A stretch of DNA of 64,000 nucleotides from positions 46,070-110,069 of the forward strand of contig NZ_JFHC01000020.1 in NCBI RefSeq assembly GCF_000698595.1, in the 5' to 3' direction. The position numbers and the translations under genes were made by a program. The notes beneath the pieces were generated by a model. It was not told the DNA's origin. It made no database searches and saw nothing but the letters and a program-made list of their open reading frames with translations. Position 1 is the stretch's first letter. Each line of letters begins with the position of its first letter. The DNA comes from Caballeronia glathei. Lineage in GTDB: Bacteria; Pseudomonadota; Gammaproteobacteria; Burkholderiales; Burkholderiaceae. Shown one piece after another: positions 44,960 through 54,742 of the stretch.

Positions 44960-46597
44960 ATGACTTCATTCAATTGGCAAAACCCTTATCCGACGCCGCG
45001 CATGCCGGTGTTCGCACGCAACATCGTTTCGACCTCGCATCCGCTCGCGGCTCAGGCCGGCCTGCGCATGTTGTGGAAGGGCGGCAACGCGGTCGATGCG
45101 GCGATTGCCGCTGCGGCCGCGATCACGGTCGTCGAGCCGGTTTCGTGCGGCCTGGGCGGCGATGCGTTCGCGCTCGTCTGGGACGGCGCGAAGCTGCACG
45201 GCCTGAATGCGTCGGGTGTGGCGCCGGCCGCATGGAACGTGGACTACTTCAGGCGCAAGTACGGCGAGGAAAACGGCGTGGCGATCCAGCCCAAGCGCGG
45301 CTGGGACGCGGTGACGGTGCCGGGCGTGATCGCGGGATGGGAGGCGCTCCATGCGAAGTTCGGCTCGCTGCCGTTCGGCGACCTGATGCAGCCGGCCATC
45401 GAGATTGCGGAGCGCGGGCACGCGGTAGCGAGCATCGTCGCGCACAAGTGGGCGGCCGCTATTCCCGATCTGAAGGACCAGCCGGGCTTCGCCGACGTGT
45501 TCATGCCGCGCGGCCGCGCGCCCGAGGTGAGCGAGCTCGTGCGCTTTCCCGGCCACGCGAAGACGCTGCGCATGCTGGCCGAGCAGGGGCCGCGCGCGTA
45601 CTACGAAGGCGAGACGGCCGACAAGATCGCGGCGTTCGCGAAGCAGCACGGCGGCGCGATGACGGCGGCCGACCTGCGCGCCTATCGCGCGGAGTGGGTC
45701 GAGCCGATCGCGAAGGACTATCGCGGCTACACGGTCCACGAGATTCCGCCGAACGGGCAGGGCATCGCCGCACTGATCGCGCTCGGCATCCTGGACAAGT
45801 TCGACGTGAAGTCGCTCACCGTCGACAACATCGAGTCGCAGCATTTGCAGATCGAGGCGATGAAGCTCGCGTTCGCCGACCTGTACCGTTACGTGGCCGA
45901 CCCCCGCTCGATGGACGTGACGCCGGCGCAGATGCTCGACGACGCCTACCTCACCGAGCGCGCGAAGCTGATCGATCCGAAGAAGGCGACGCAGTTCGAT
46001 TTCGGCATGCCGAAGGCGGGCGGCACGATCTACATGTCGGTGGCGGACGAGCGCGGCATGATGGTGAGCTTCATTCAGTCGAACTACATGGGCTTTGGCT
46101 CGGGCGTGGTGGTGCCGGACACGGGCATCTCGCTGCAGAACCGGGGCTGCGGATTCTCGATGGACCCGAAATCGGTGAACGTGGTGGAGGGCGGCAAGCG
46201 GCCGTTTCACACGATCATCCCGGCGTTCCTCACGCAGGACGTGAACGGCACGCGCGAGGCGGTGATGAGCTTCGGCGTGATGGGCGGCGACATGCAGCCG
46301 CAGGGCCACGTGCAGTCGATCGTGAGGATGCTCGACTACGGCCAGCAGCCGCAGGCCGCGTGCGATGCGCCGCGCTGGAAGGTGAACCGCGACTTCAGCA
46401 TCGACGTCGAAGCGACGCTGAACCAAAAGACCGCGTCGGCGCTGCAGGCGCTGGGCCATACGATCAAGTCGATCGAAGACCCCTACATGGACTTCGGCTC
46501 CGGCCAGTACATCTGGAAGCTCGATCGCAATGATCCCGAGCGCGGCTACGTCGCGGCCAGCGACAGCCGCCGCGACGGGCTCGCCGCAGGCTTCTGA
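44960..46597 (+). CDS. Gamma-glutamyltransferase family protein
   Basis: 545 residues, normal for the proenzyme. GGNAVDAAIAAAAAITVVEP and GLGGDAFALVW match the large-subunit start. The autocatalytic nucleophile is probably T356 in AGGTIYMSVADE; cleavage just before it would give two subunits. It hydrolyses or transfers gamma-glutamyl groups, for example from glutathione. No signal peptide is seen, so it would act in the cytoplasm on an imported substrate, which fits the import operon it ends. Confidence 0.9.
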   Translation: MTSFNWQNPYPTPRMPVFARNIVSTSHPLAAQAGLRMLWKGGNAVDAAIAAAAAITVVEPVSCGLGGDAFALVWDGAKLHGLNASGVAPAAWNVDYFRRKYGEENGVAIQPKRGWDAVTVPGVIAGWEALHAKFGSLPFGDLMQPAIEIAERGHAVASIVAHKWAAAIPDLKDQPGFADVFMPRGRAPEVSELVRFPGHAKTLRMLAEQGPRAYYEGETADKIAAFAKQHGGAMTAADLRAYRAEWVEPIAKDYRGYTVHEIPPNGQGIAALIALGILDKFDVKSLTVDNIESQHLQIEAMKLAFADLYRYVADPRSMDVTPAQMLDDAYLTERAKLIDPKKATQFDFGMPKAGGTIYMSVADERGMMVSFIQSNYMGFGSGVVVPDTGISLQNRGCGFSMDPKSVNVVEGGKRPFHTIIPAFLTQDVNGTREAVMSFGVMGGDMQPQGHVQSIVRMLDYGQQPQAACDAPRWKVNRDFSIDVEATLNQKTASALQALGHTIKSIEDPYMDFGSGQYIWKLDRNDPERGYVAASDSRRDGLAAGF

Positions 46598-46603
46598 GCA
46601 GGC

Positions 46604-46624
46604 GCCCGGCGGGTGGCGCCGGGC
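46604..46624. terminator. Hairpin between convergent genes
   Basis: An 8-bp perfect stem GCCCGGCG (46604-46611) / CGCCGGGC (46617-46624) with loop GGTGG lies between the gamma-glutamyltransferase stop and the end of the glycosyltransferase gene. No T tract. Confidence 0.5.
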
Positions 46625-46633
46625 TCGGGGATG

Positions 46634-48154
46634 TCAGGCCTTGTCCGGTGCCACCAGTCCCGCGCGGCTTTGCGCGCCCCATGCGCGCTGGCGGCGCAGG
46701 AAGTAGAGCCAGCCGAGCGCCGCGCCCCAGTGGCGCAGCAGCTGGAACGTGAACGGCTCCGCGATCGAGGCGAGCACCGCCATGCCGAACGCAGACCCGG
46801 CGCGCTCGCCCGTCCAGCGCCGGTACAGATGCACCGACCAGAGGTGGAACGCGAAGTCGAGCGCGATCTTTCCGCCGATCACGCCGAACGCCGGCCCGAC
46901 AATCGTGCCCCGTCCCTCGCAAATGAAGCCGATCAGCAGCGCAAACGCCGTCAGGCCGTAGATGGGCTGCAGCGTGTCGAACGCCTTCACGGGCAGCATC
47001 AGCAGGCCGAGCGTGCCATAGCGGCGGTTGCCCGTCATGTCGCGATTCCAGTACTGCGTCTGCAGGAAGCCCGCGAACCAGCGGCGGCGCTGGCGCAGGA
47101 ACGTGCCGAAGCTGCTCGGCGCATCGGTATGCGCATGAGCGTCGCCGACCACGCGCACGTCCCAGTCGAGCCCGTGATCCACCGCGTAGCGGCGCAGGCG
47201 GTGGATCAGCTCGTAGTCTTCGACGAGGCACTGCGGATCGAACCCGCCGACCGTGACGAGCGCGTCGCGGCGAAACGTGGCGAACGCGCCCGAGATCAGC
47301 AGCAGGCTGTCGGCGCGCATCCATGCGAAGCGCGAGATGAAGTTGCGGATGTATTCGTAGGTCTGGAACCACTGGAAGAAGCGGCCCGACATCGTCCTGC
47401 TGCACACCGGCACGAGGATGCCCGCCGCCGCGACGAGCTTGCCGCTTTCCGCGAACGCCCGGCGCATCGCGAGCGTGGCGTCGGGCGCGAGCAGCGTATC
47501 GGCGTCGACGGTCATGACGGTCTCGGTGGTCATCGCGGTGAGCGCGGCGTTCAGCGCGCGCGCCTTGCCGCCATGCGGCACGCGCATCCAGTACAGGTTC
47601 GGATGCAGCGTGCTCGGCGCGCTCAGTTCGCCTTCGGGCGCTGCGACGAGGCCGTAGCGGCAGACGAGCAGCGCGATGGTGCCGTCGGTGGAACCGTCGT
47701 CGGCGATCACGATCTGCGCGGGCCCGTGCTCCTGCGCGAGCAGCGCGTCGAGCGTGATCGGCAGCACGGCGGCTTCATTGTGCGAGGCGACGATCACGCC
47801 GAGGCCCGGCATGTCGCCGCTATCCGGCATGGGCGCGCGAGGCCGTGCGGGCATCGCGAGCGGCAGGGTCTTCACGGCGACGAAAAGCAGCAGGATGGTG
47901 TCGTAGATCACGTAGGCGATGCCCGTCGACCATGCCACCACGCCGTGCAGAAAGAACGCGCGGGCGAACAGCAGACCCCACAGCACGACGACGCTGCAAT
48001 GAATGACGATGCCCGGCACGGTGAACCCGCGCGGCGCGATGCGCGGCGAAGCGATCGCGAGGGCGTCTTCGAGAGAGGTTTTCAAGGAGCGTTCCGGTTC
48101 CGGTTGCGGTTCCTGCCGCGATGTAACGAGCCTCAGAGGCGTGCGCGCGTTCAT
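46634..48154 (-). CDS. Membrane family 2 glycosyltransferase
   Basis: 506 residues from the ATG at 48154. Two N-terminal membrane helices (about 45-95) precede a GT-A domain: GVIVASHNEAAVLP, DDGSTDGT, TVDADTLL, VEDYEL and the QxxRW-type motif RQRRRWFAGF. Several C-terminal membrane helices follow. This is the layout of processive polysaccharide synthases (PgaC/BcsA-type). The product is unknown. Its start overlaps the stop of the cytochrome b561 gene (ATGA), and a diguanylate cyclase gene is divergent upstream. Confidence 0.88.
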   Translation of the reverse strand: MNARTPLRLVTSRQEPQPEPERSLKTSLEDALAIASPRIAPRGFTVPGIVIHCSVVVLWGLLFARAFFLHGVVAWSTGIAYVIYDTILLLFVAVKTLPLAMPARPRAPMPDSGDMPGLGVIVASHNEAAVLPITLDALLAQEHGPAQIVIADDGSTDGTIALLVCRYGLVAAPEGELSAPSTLHPNLYWMRVPHGGKARALNAALTAMTTETVMTVDADTLLAPDATLAMRRAFAESGKLVAAAGILVPVCSRTMSGRFFQWFQTYEYIRNFISRFAWMRADSLLLISGAFATFRRDALVTVGGFDPQCLVEDYELIHRLRRYAVDHGLDWDVRVVGDAHAHTDAPSSFGTFLRQRRRWFAGFLQTQYWNRDMTGNRRYGTLGLLMLPVKAFDTLQPIYGLTAFALLIGFICEGRGTIVGPAFGVIGGKIALDFAFHLWSVHLYRRWTGERAGSAFGMAVLASIAEPFTFQLLRHWGAALGWLYFLRRQRAWGAQSRAGLVAPDKA

Positions 48155-48753
48155 GGGACCATCCTCGAGATGACCGAGCGCCGGTCGATCCAGGAATGCT
48201 TCAGCGCGCCGCCGATGTGCATTGCGAACAGCGCGTACAGCGCGTAGCCGAACCACGTGTGCAGCATCCCGAGGCGCGTATGCAGCGTCTCCCTCACCTG
48301 CGGGTCGATATGCTCGATGAAGCCGACGCGCGGCCACGTGAAGAGGCCGAAGTAGTACATCGGATGCGTGGCCGCGTCCTTCCATGCGGAGTCGTGCATC
48401 CAGCCGGAAAGCGGCAGCGCGATCATCAGCAGGTAGAGCAGGAAGTGCGCGACATGCGCCGCGATCTGCTCGAGCTTCGGAAAGCTGCGCGGCATCGGCG
48501 GCGGCCGATGCGTGGTGCGCCACAGGATGCGCAGGATCACGAGGCCGAGCACCGTGATGCCGATCGACTTGTGCGTATCGATCGCGAAGCGGACCATGCT
48601 GTCGGGCAGCGATTCGCTGCCGAGACCGAGCATGACGTTCACGATGATCAGCAGCGCGATGGTCCAGTGGAGCACCATCGCGGTGCGGGTGTATTTCGAG
48701 GCGGGCTCCGCCGCCATCTGTTCGAAGGTGCTGCGGGTGTTGGTGAGGCTCAT
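48151..48753 (-). CDS. Cytochrome b561 family protein
   Basis: 200 residues from the ATG at 48753. Four membrane helices carry haem-ligand histidines in VLHWTIALLIIVNVMLGLG, HKSIGITVLGLVILRILWR, HVAHFLLYLLMIALPLSGWM and MLHTWFGYALYALFAMHIGG. It moves electrons between quinol and a periplasmic or superoxide partner in the inner membrane. It is translationally coupled to the glycosyltransferase gene, an unusual pairing for which I know no function. Confidence 0.92.
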   Translation of the reverse strand: MSLTNTRSTFEQMAAEPASKYTRTAMVLHWTIALLIIVNVMLGLGSESLPDSMVRFAIDTHKSIGITVLGLVILRILWRTTHRPPPMPRSFPKLEQIAAHVAHFLLYLLMIALPLSGWMHDSAWKDAATHPMYYFGLFTWPRVGFIEHIDPQVRETLHTRLGMLHTWFGYALYALFAMHIGGALKHSWIDRRSVISRMVP

Positions 48754-49070
48754 GGGGTCCGTTCGTTCATGTGGGCGCCGCTTTCGCAGGGCAGCGCTAA
48801 CCGTTCCTAGATGAACGATCCGTGTACGCGATTTATTCCAGCGGCGCCGGCGGCAATCGATTGCGCGATATTTCCTTACGAAGTGCATGCGCGTGATCCG
48901 TGATGCGTGGCGCGGCTGACCGGCGGCCCGCGCTCAAGACATTTGAAATCCGGCCGATATACAGGTAGCCGGGTAGTGTTGACAGGTGGCGCGCCCGCGC
49001 CGGTACCCGTGCGAAAGGCTCGCCGGGTTCGTGGTTCGCGGGTTGCGCTCGTTGTATCAGGCAGGAATTC
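48754..49070. other. Divergent promoter region, no gene
   Basis: This 317-bp gap separates the cytochrome b561 and diguanylate cyclase genes. I see no reading frame of interest, no strong dyad and no RNA gene. It should hold both divergent promoters. AGGAA before 49071 is the cyclase ribosome site. Confidence 0.5.
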
Positions 49071-50297
49071 ATGAATAACCAGGTGATCACGTTCAGCCTG
49101 CCGCGCTGGCGGCTGACGCGGTGGCTGCTGCACGCGGGTCACGACGTGCCGGACGATATCCGCTCCGCACTGGTCGCGAGCCTGTTCGGCACGCTGCCGA
49201 TCTTCGCGGGTGGCGTGGTCAATACGATCGCCGTGTCGCTCGTCATCGCGCTGCGCCGGCCCACGGCACCCTTCGTCACGTGGTTCGTGATCGAGGTGAT
49301 CCTGTGCTCGGCGCGACTCGTGCTGCTCCTGATGGCGCATCGCACCGCCGCGTCCGGCAGGCGCACGCCTACCGACAGCTATGTCCTGCTCGCGGTGCTG
49401 TGGGGCGCGAGCGTCGGCTATGGCGCGTTCGTCAGCATTCTGAGCGGCGACTGGGTGGCGGCGACCCTCTCGTGTCTTTCGGCGGCCGCGATGGTGGGCG
49501 GCATCTGCTTCCGGAACTTCGGCGCGCCGCGTCTCGTCGCCGTGATGATCCTGCTCTCGCTCGGGCCGTGCTGTCCGGCGGGCGCCCTTTCCGGCCAGCC
49601 GGTGCTGCTGCTCGTCCTGATCCAGATACCGTTCTATCTGTTCGCGATGAGCATCGCGGCGTTCCGGCTGAACAAGCTGCTCGTGTCCACGATGAAGGCC
49701 GAGCGGGAAAACGACCGCCGCGCGAGGCACGACCTGCTCACCGGCCTGCCGAACCGCGCGGGTCTGGTTCATGCGATCGACGCCATGTCGGGCGGCCTCG
49801 CGCCGGGCGCGCACCGGGCGGCGATCTTCTATCTGGACCTGGACGGCTTCAAGCCGGTCAACGACCGCTACGGCCACGCCGCCGGCGATGCGCTGCTGAT
49901 CGGCGTGTCGCAACGTTTGCGCGCGTGCGTGCGGGCATGCGACGTGGTCGCGCGCATCGGCGGCGACGAGTTCGTGCTGCTGGTTCAGCGGGTGAAGCGC
50001 GCCGACGTGCCGCCGCTCGCCGACAGCCTGATCGAAACGGTCTCGCAGCCGTTCGATCTCGGCCACGCGAACTCGATCCGCATCAGCGCGAGCATCGGCG
50101 TCGCGCTGGTGCCCGATCACGGCGAGGACATCGACACCATCCTGAAGGCGGCCGACGGCGCGCTTTATGCCGCGAAGGCGCGGGGGCAAGACGTGCTGGG
50201 CCCTCGCGGCGCCCGCGGCGCACGCGTGATGCGCCGCCGCGGGCGGCCGCTCGTGTCCGCTGCCCGCGTGCAGTACGATAGCGACGTCGACACGTGA
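49071..50297 (+). CDS. Membrane diguanylate cyclase (GGDEF)
   Basis: 408 residues. Five or six membrane helices fill about residues 28-205 (no known sensor domain), followed by the GGDEF domain at about 220-375. The active-site motif GGDEF is intact (297-301), and the product-inhibition site RACD lies five residues before it (288-291), so the enzyme should make c-di-GMP and be feedback-inhibited. The DUF4410 gene follows 16 bp downstream. A divergent processive-type glycosyltransferase operon suggests a link to exopolysaccharide. Confidence 0.93.
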   Translation: MNNQVITFSLPRWRLTRWLLHAGHDVPDDIRSALVASLFGTLPIFAGGVVNTIAVSLVIALRRPTAPFVTWFVIEVILCSARLVLLLMAHRTAASGRRTPTDSYVLLAVLWGASVGYGAFVSILSGDWVAATLSCLSAAAMVGGICFRNFGAPRLVAVMILLSLGPCCPAGALSGQPVLLLVLIQIPFYLFAMSIAAFRLNKLLVSTMKAERENDRRARHDLLTGLPNRAGLVHAIDAMSGGLAPGAHRAAIFYLDLDGFKPVNDRYGHAAGDALLIGVSQRLRACVRACDVVARIGGDEFVLLVQRVKRADVPPLADSLIETVSQPFDLGHANSIRISASIGVALVPDHGEDIDTILKAADGALYAAKARGQDVLGPRGARGARVMRRRGRPLVSAARVQYDSDVDT

Positions 50298-50313
50298 ATA
50301 GCGGAGAGCGATC

Positions 50314-51003
50314 ATGGGACTTCACTGGTTGCGCTCCGCGCTCGCCGCGGCGGGATGCCTTGGCGTCATGTCGGCGGCGAGTCTCGCGGCCGGCACGGCT
50401 TCCGCACCGAATTCCGCGCCGACTGCTCCGCCCCTGGTCTACGTGACCGATTTCGAGCTCGACGTGGCCGATGTCGAGCCCGACAGCGGCCCGGGCTCGC
50501 GCGCGCGGCGTCTCGCGGGCGGCATCCTGCCGCGCGGCCCGCTGCACTCGCAGCAGGACCCGCAGGCGCACGCGCGCGAGATCGTCTCGCAGATGTCGGA
50601 GCAACTGACGGCGGATCTGACGAAGGCGGGCCTCGACGCGCGCCGCCTGCTGCCCGGCGCGCCCGTGCCGCCGAGCGGCTACCGGGTGCGCGGCGTGTTT
50701 CTGAACGTCGACGAGGGCAACCGCCTGCGGCGCGCGGTCGTGGGCTTCGGCGCGGGCCAGAACGACCTGCAGGTCGCGGTTTCCCTCGACGATCTTTCCT
50801 CGCCGCAGCAGGGGCCGCTCTATGAAAACGTCGAGGAAAGCACGAGCCGCGACAAGCCGGGCGCGATCGTGAAACTCAATCCCTATGTGATCGCGGCGAA
50901 GTTCGTGCTCGACGGCCGCGACGAGCATTCGACCATCGAGCGCGCCGCCGGGCAGATCTCGGAGACGGTCGTCGGGCGGCTGCGCGCTGTGCCGCCGCGC
51001 TAG
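50314..51003 (+). CDS. DUF4410 exported protein
   Basis: 229 residues. A signal peptide (about 1-30) is followed by a domain like DUF4410: YVTDFELDVADVEPDSGPG, then QMSEQLTADLTKAGLDARRL and YRVRGVFLNVDEGNRLRRAV. The function of the family is unknown; members are periplasmic or lipoproteins. It lies 16 bp behind the diguanylate cyclase with CGGAGAG before the ATG, so the two are likely cotranscribed. Confidence 0.8.
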   Translation: MGLHWLRSALAAAGCLGVMSAASLAAGTASAPNSAPTAPPLVYVTDFELDVADVEPDSGPGSRARRLAGGILPRGPLHSQQDPQAHAREIVSQMSEQLTADLTKAGLDARRLLPGAPVPPSGYRVRGVFLNVDEGNRLRRAVVGFGAGQNDLQVAVSLDDLSSPQQGPLYENVEESTSRDKPGAIVKLNPYVIAAKFVLDGRDEHSTIERAAGQISETVVGRLRAVPPR

Positions 51004-51049
51004 CGCCGTCACTTCGGCGCACGATTCGTCATACCGCAAAGGAACACTT

Positions 51050-52012
51050 TTGGAACTGCGCCAGCTTCGCTACTTCGTTCGTGTCGTCGAGTACGGCAGC
51101 ATGGGCCGCGCCGCGGCGGACCTCGGTGTCGTGACGTCGGCGCTGAGCCAGCAGATCAGCCGGCTGGAGAGCGAACTGTCCACGCGCCTGCTGCAGCGCA
51201 CGGCCAATGGCGTGCGCCCCACTGACGCGGGCCTCGCGTTCTGGCGTCAGGCCCAGCTCGCGCTGCGCCACGTCGACGACGCCGCGCACGCGGCCCGGCA
51301 CGCGCGCCTGTCGGGCCATGTGAGCGTCGGCATGGCGCCGAGCACGACGGGCGTGCTCGGCCTCGCGTTCATGCGCGCGATGCGCGAGCGCTACCCCGAC
51401 GTGCGCCTGCGCATGGTGGAGAGCCTCTCCGGCCATCTCGCCACGATGCTGAGCGCGCGCCAGATCGACCTCGCCATCCTGTTCCAGAGCGGCGCCGCCA
51501 GGCGCTTCAGCGCGACGCCCCTACTCGACGAACGCCTTTTCGCCATATCGTCTGCGCAGTTCGAGCCGATGCCCGGCGGCAAGAAAGTGAAGCTCGCGCA
51601 GATCGCGCCGCTTCCGCTGATTCTCCCGAGCGGCCCGCATGGCCTGCGCTCGCTGCTCACCACCGCCTTCGCGCGGGTGAAGTGCGAGCCGAACATCGTC
51701 GCGGAGATCGACGGCCTCGCGATGCTGATGGATGCCGTAGGCGGCGGGCTCGGCGTGACGATCCAGCCGGGCGCGGCGCTCGCGCGGCGCGACCCGTCGT
51801 CGTTTCGCGCGCTCGCCATCAGCGACGCCCACATGGTGCGCCCGAACCAGCTCGTGAGCCTGTCCGACGACGAGCTTTCGCCCGCCGGCCTCGCGGCGCG
51901 CGTGGTGCTCGCGGATGTCGCCCGCACGCTCGTCGCGCGCGGCGAATGGGCGGGCGCGACGCTCGCGGCAGACACCCGTCCGGTCCCGAGCCAGCCCCTT
52001 CACGATTCGTGA
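51050..52012 (+). CDS. tcuR: LysR regulator of tricarballylate use, TcuR-like
   Basis: 320 residues from a TTG start at 51050, supported by AAAGGA 6 bp before it and by the typical LysR start LELRQLRYFVRVVEYGSMGR. The helix-turn-helix reads LGVVTSALSQQISRLE. In Salmonella TcuR activates tcuABC; here it precedes tcuA on the same strand by 80 bp. The effector domain follows normally. The gene symbol is given from position and family. Confidence 0.85.
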   Translation: MELRQLRYFVRVVEYGSMGRAAADLGVVTSALSQQISRLESELSTRLLQRTANGVRPTDAGLAFWRQAQLALRHVDDAAHAARHARLSGHVSVGMAPSTTGVLGLAFMRAMRERYPDVRLRMVESLSGHLATMLSARQIDLAILFQSGAARRFSATPLLDERLFAISSAQFEPMPGGKKVKLAQIAPLPLILPSGPHGLRSLLTTAFARVKCEPNIVAEIDGLAMLMDAVGGGLGVTIQPGAALARRDPSSFRALAISDAHMVRPNQLVSLSDDELSPAGLAARVVLADVARTLVARGEWAGATLAADTRPVPSQPLHDS

Positions 52013-52021
52013 ACACCCATT

Positions 52022-52038
52022 GCCAGCTTGATGCTGGC
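52022..52038. promoter_or_regulatory. Inverted repeat between tcuR and tcuA
   Basis: GCCAGC-TTGAT-GCTGGC lies 10 bp after the tcuR stop and 54 bp before the tcuA start, with a TACACT -10-like element downstream. It may be a TcuR site or a weak terminator of tcuR. Confidence 0.45.
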
Positions 52039-52091
52039 GGCTGAAGACCTGGCGCCCTACACTCTGCGCAACTGGTGGGGGACGTCAAACG

Positions 52092-53498
52092 ATGGTGGAT
52101 GTACTGGTGATCGGCGGGGGCAATGCGGCCCTGTGCGCCGCATTGATGGCACGCGAGGCCGGGGCGTCGGTGCTCATGCTCGAAGCCGCGCCGCGCGAAT
52201 GGCGCGGCGGCAATTCGCAGCACACGCGCAATCTGCGCTGCATGCATGACGCGCCGCAGGACGTGCTGGTCGAGGCATATCCCGAAGAAGAGTACTGGCA
52301 GGACCTGCTGAAAGTCACGGGCGGCATCACGGACGAGAAGCTCGCGCGGCTCGCCATTCGCGCATCGTCGACGTGCCGCGACTGGATGCGCCGTCACGGC
52401 GTGCATTTTCAGCCGCCGCTTTCCGGCGCGCTGCATGTCGCGCGCACCAACGCGTTCTTCATGGGCGGCGGCAAGGCGCTCGTGAACGCCTACTACCGCA
52501 GCGCCGAAGCGCTCGGCATCGGCATTCGCTACAACGCGCCGGTCGATGCGATCGAGCTCGACGGCGACCGGTTCGTCGCGGCCCGCATCGGCGGCGAGCG
52601 CATCGAGGCGAAGAGCTGCGTGCTCGCGGCGGGCGGTTTCGAATCGAACCGCGAGTGGCTGCGTGAGGCGTGGGGGCAGGTCAACGGCGAATGGGTCGCG
52701 GAGAATTTCCTGATCCGCGGCACGCGCTTCAACATGGGCGTGCTGCTCAAGTACATGATCGATGCGGGCGCGGACGCCGTCGGCGATCCGTCGCAGTCGC
52801 ACTGCGTCGCCATCGACGCCCGCGCGCCGCTCTATGACGGCGGCATCTGCACGCGCGTCGACTGCGTGTCGCTCGGCGTGGTGCTCAACCGCAACGCCGA
52901 GCGCTTCTATGACGAAGGCGAGGATTTCTGGCCCAAACGCTATGCGATCTGGGGCCGCCTCGTCGCGCAGCAGCCGGGGCAGATCGGCTATTCGATCATC
53001 GACTCGAAGGCGATCGGCCGCTTCATGCCGCCGGTGTTCCCCGGCACGCGGGCGAATACGCTTGGCGAGCTTGCGCGGGCAACGGGACTCGACGAAGCGC
53101 GCTTCCTGAAGACCCTCTCGGCCTACAACGCCGCCTGCCGCGTCGGCACGTTCGATCACTCCGTGCTCGACGACTGCCACACCGAGGGCCTAACGCCCGC
53201 GAAGACGCACTGGGCGCAACCCATCGACAAGCCGCCGTTCTACGCGTTCGCGCTTCGCCCCGGCATCACGTTCACCTATCTCGGGCTGAAGGTGAACGAG
53301 CACTCGGCCGTGCACTTCGGCGGCAAGCCGAGTCCGAACCTGTATGTCGCGGGCGAGATGATGGCGGGCAACGTGCTCGGCAAGGGCTATACGGCGGGAG
53401 TCGGCATGGCGATCGGCACCGCGTTCGGACGCATCGCCGGAACACAGGCGGCGAACGCCGCGTTGAAATCGAAGGAAACCCGTCATGCAGTCGCTTGA
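52092..53498 (+). CDS. tcuA: FAD-dependent tricarballylate dehydrogenase
   Basis: 468 residues. FAD binding is shown by [20 protein letters not shown] at the N-terminus and [20 protein letters not shown] near the C-terminus, as in the succinate dehydrogenase/fumarate reductase flavoprotein family. It oxidises tricarballylate to cis-aconitate. The tcuB gene overlaps its end by 14 bp and should reoxidise its flavin. Identification rests on family and on the complete tcuRABC order. Confidence 0.92.
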   Translation: MVDVLVIGGGNAALCAALMAREAGASVLMLEAAPREWRGGNSQHTRNLRCMHDAPQDVLVEAYPEEEYWQDLLKVTGGITDEKLARLAIRASSTCRDWMRRHGVHFQPPLSGALHVARTNAFFMGGGKALVNAYYRSAEALGIGIRYNAPVDAIELDGDRFVAARIGGERIEAKSCVLAAGGFESNREWLREAWGQVNGEWVAENFLIRGTRFNMGVLLKYMIDAGADAVGDPSQSHCVAIDARAPLYDGGICTRVDCVSLGVVLNRNAERFYDEGEDFWPKRYAIWGRLVAQQPGQIGYSIIDSKAIGRFMPPVFPGTRANTLGELARATGLDEARFLKTLSAYNAACRVGTFDHSVLDDCHTEGLTPAKTHWAQPIDKPPFYAFALRPGITFTYLGLKVNEHSAVHFGGKPSPNLYVAGEMMAGNVLGKGYTAGVGMAIGTAFGRIAGTQAANAALKSKETRHAVA

Positions 53499-54654
53499 AG
53501 CGCTCACCCGCGAGGCCAGTGCGCTCGCCTCGAACGAAATCACGGTCGTATCCGCGATGACCGCCGCCGAGGGCGAGGTCAGCCGCATCATGCAGATCTG
53601 CAATGCGTGCCGCTATTGCGAAGGCTTCTGCGCCGTGTTCCCCGCGATGACGCGCCGCCTCGAATTCGGCCGCGCCGATGCGCACTTTCTCGCGAACCTC
53701 TGCCACAACTGCGGCGCCTGCCTGCATTCCTGCCAGTACGCGCCGCCGCACGAATTCGCGGTCAACGTGCCGAAGGCGATGGCCGAGGTGCGCAGGCAGA
53801 CCTACGTCGACTACGCCTGGCCGGCCGGATTCGGCGCGCTCTACAAGCGCAACGGGCTGACGATCGCGGTCGCGCTCGCCGGCGGACTGGCGCTCTTCCT
53901 GATTCTCGCGACAGCGATGAAGGGCTCGCTCTTCCTGCCGCCGCTCGCGGGCAACTTCTATGCGGTGTTTCCGCACAACACGCTCGCCTTGCTCTTCGGC
54001 GCGGTCTTCCTCTTCTCGATGATCGCGCTCGGCGTGGGCGTGCGCCGCTTCTGGCGCAACGAGGACCCGGGTGCGATGTCGGGCGCGGCGATCGGCGAAG
54101 CGGCGCACGACGTGCTGAGCCTGCACTATCTCGGCGGCGGCCACGGCGAAGGATGCAACAACGCAAGCGACGCGTTCTCGCTTGCTCGCAGGCGCTTTCA
54201 CCATCTGACGTTCTACGGCTTCATGCTGTGTTTCGCATCGACATGCGTCGCGACGCTCTACCACTATCTGCTGAAACTCGAGGCGCCGTATGCGCTGGCG
54301 AGCCTGCCGGTCGTGCTCGGCGCGGCGGGCGGCATCGGCCTGCTGGCGGGCCCGGCGGGGCTCCTGTGGCTCAACCTGAAGCGCCATCCTCAGCACGGCG
54401 ACGTTGCGCAGCGGCCGATGGACCGCGGTTTCATCGCGTTGCTGCTGCTCACGAGCGCAAGCGGCCTCGCGCTGCTGATGCTGCGCGACACCTCGATGAT
54501 GGCGCTCCTGCTCGCGGTGCACCTGGGCATCGTCATGGCGCTCTTCCTGACGCTGCCCTACGGGAAGTTCGCGCACGGCATCTATCGCAGCGCCGCGCTG
54601 CTGAAATGGGCCGTGGAGAAGCGGCGCCCGAGCGGCCTTCTGGTCGAGGACTGA
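53485..54654 (+). CDS. tcuB: Tricarballylate utilization membrane Fe-S protein
   Basis: 389 residues. Two 4Fe-4S sites are at C39/C42/C45/C49 ([11 protein letters not shown]) and C73/C76/C79/C83 ([11 protein letters not shown]), followed by about six membrane helices with histidines that could bind haem. It passes electrons from TcuA flavin to the quinone pool. It overlaps tcuA by 14 bp, and tcuC follows after 88 bp. Confidence 0.93.
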   Translation: MQSLEALTREASALASNEITVVSAMTAAEGEVSRIMQICNACRYCEGFCAVFPAMTRRLEFGRADAHFLANLCHNCGACLHSCQYAPPHEFAVNVPKAMAEVRRQTYVDYAWPAGFGALYKRNGLTIAVALAGGLALFLILATAMKGSLFLPPLAGNFYAVFPHNTLALLFGAVFLFSMIALGVGVRRFWRNEDPGAMSGAAIGEAAHDVLSLHYLGGGHGEGCNNASDAFSLARRRFHHLTFYGFMLCFASTCVATLYHYLLKLEAPYALASLPVVLGAAGGIGLLAGPAGLLWLNLKRHPQHGDVAQRPMDRGFIALLLLTSASGLALLMLRDTSMMALLLAVHLGIVMALFLTLPYGKFAHGIYRSAALLKWAVEKRRPSGLLVED

Positions 54655-54742
54655 CCCGGGCCGCGCGGGGACGCACACGAAATCGGGGCACGCGGCAAAC
54701 CAACAACGACATCGGCGCATTCAAAAGGTCTCAGGAGACGAC

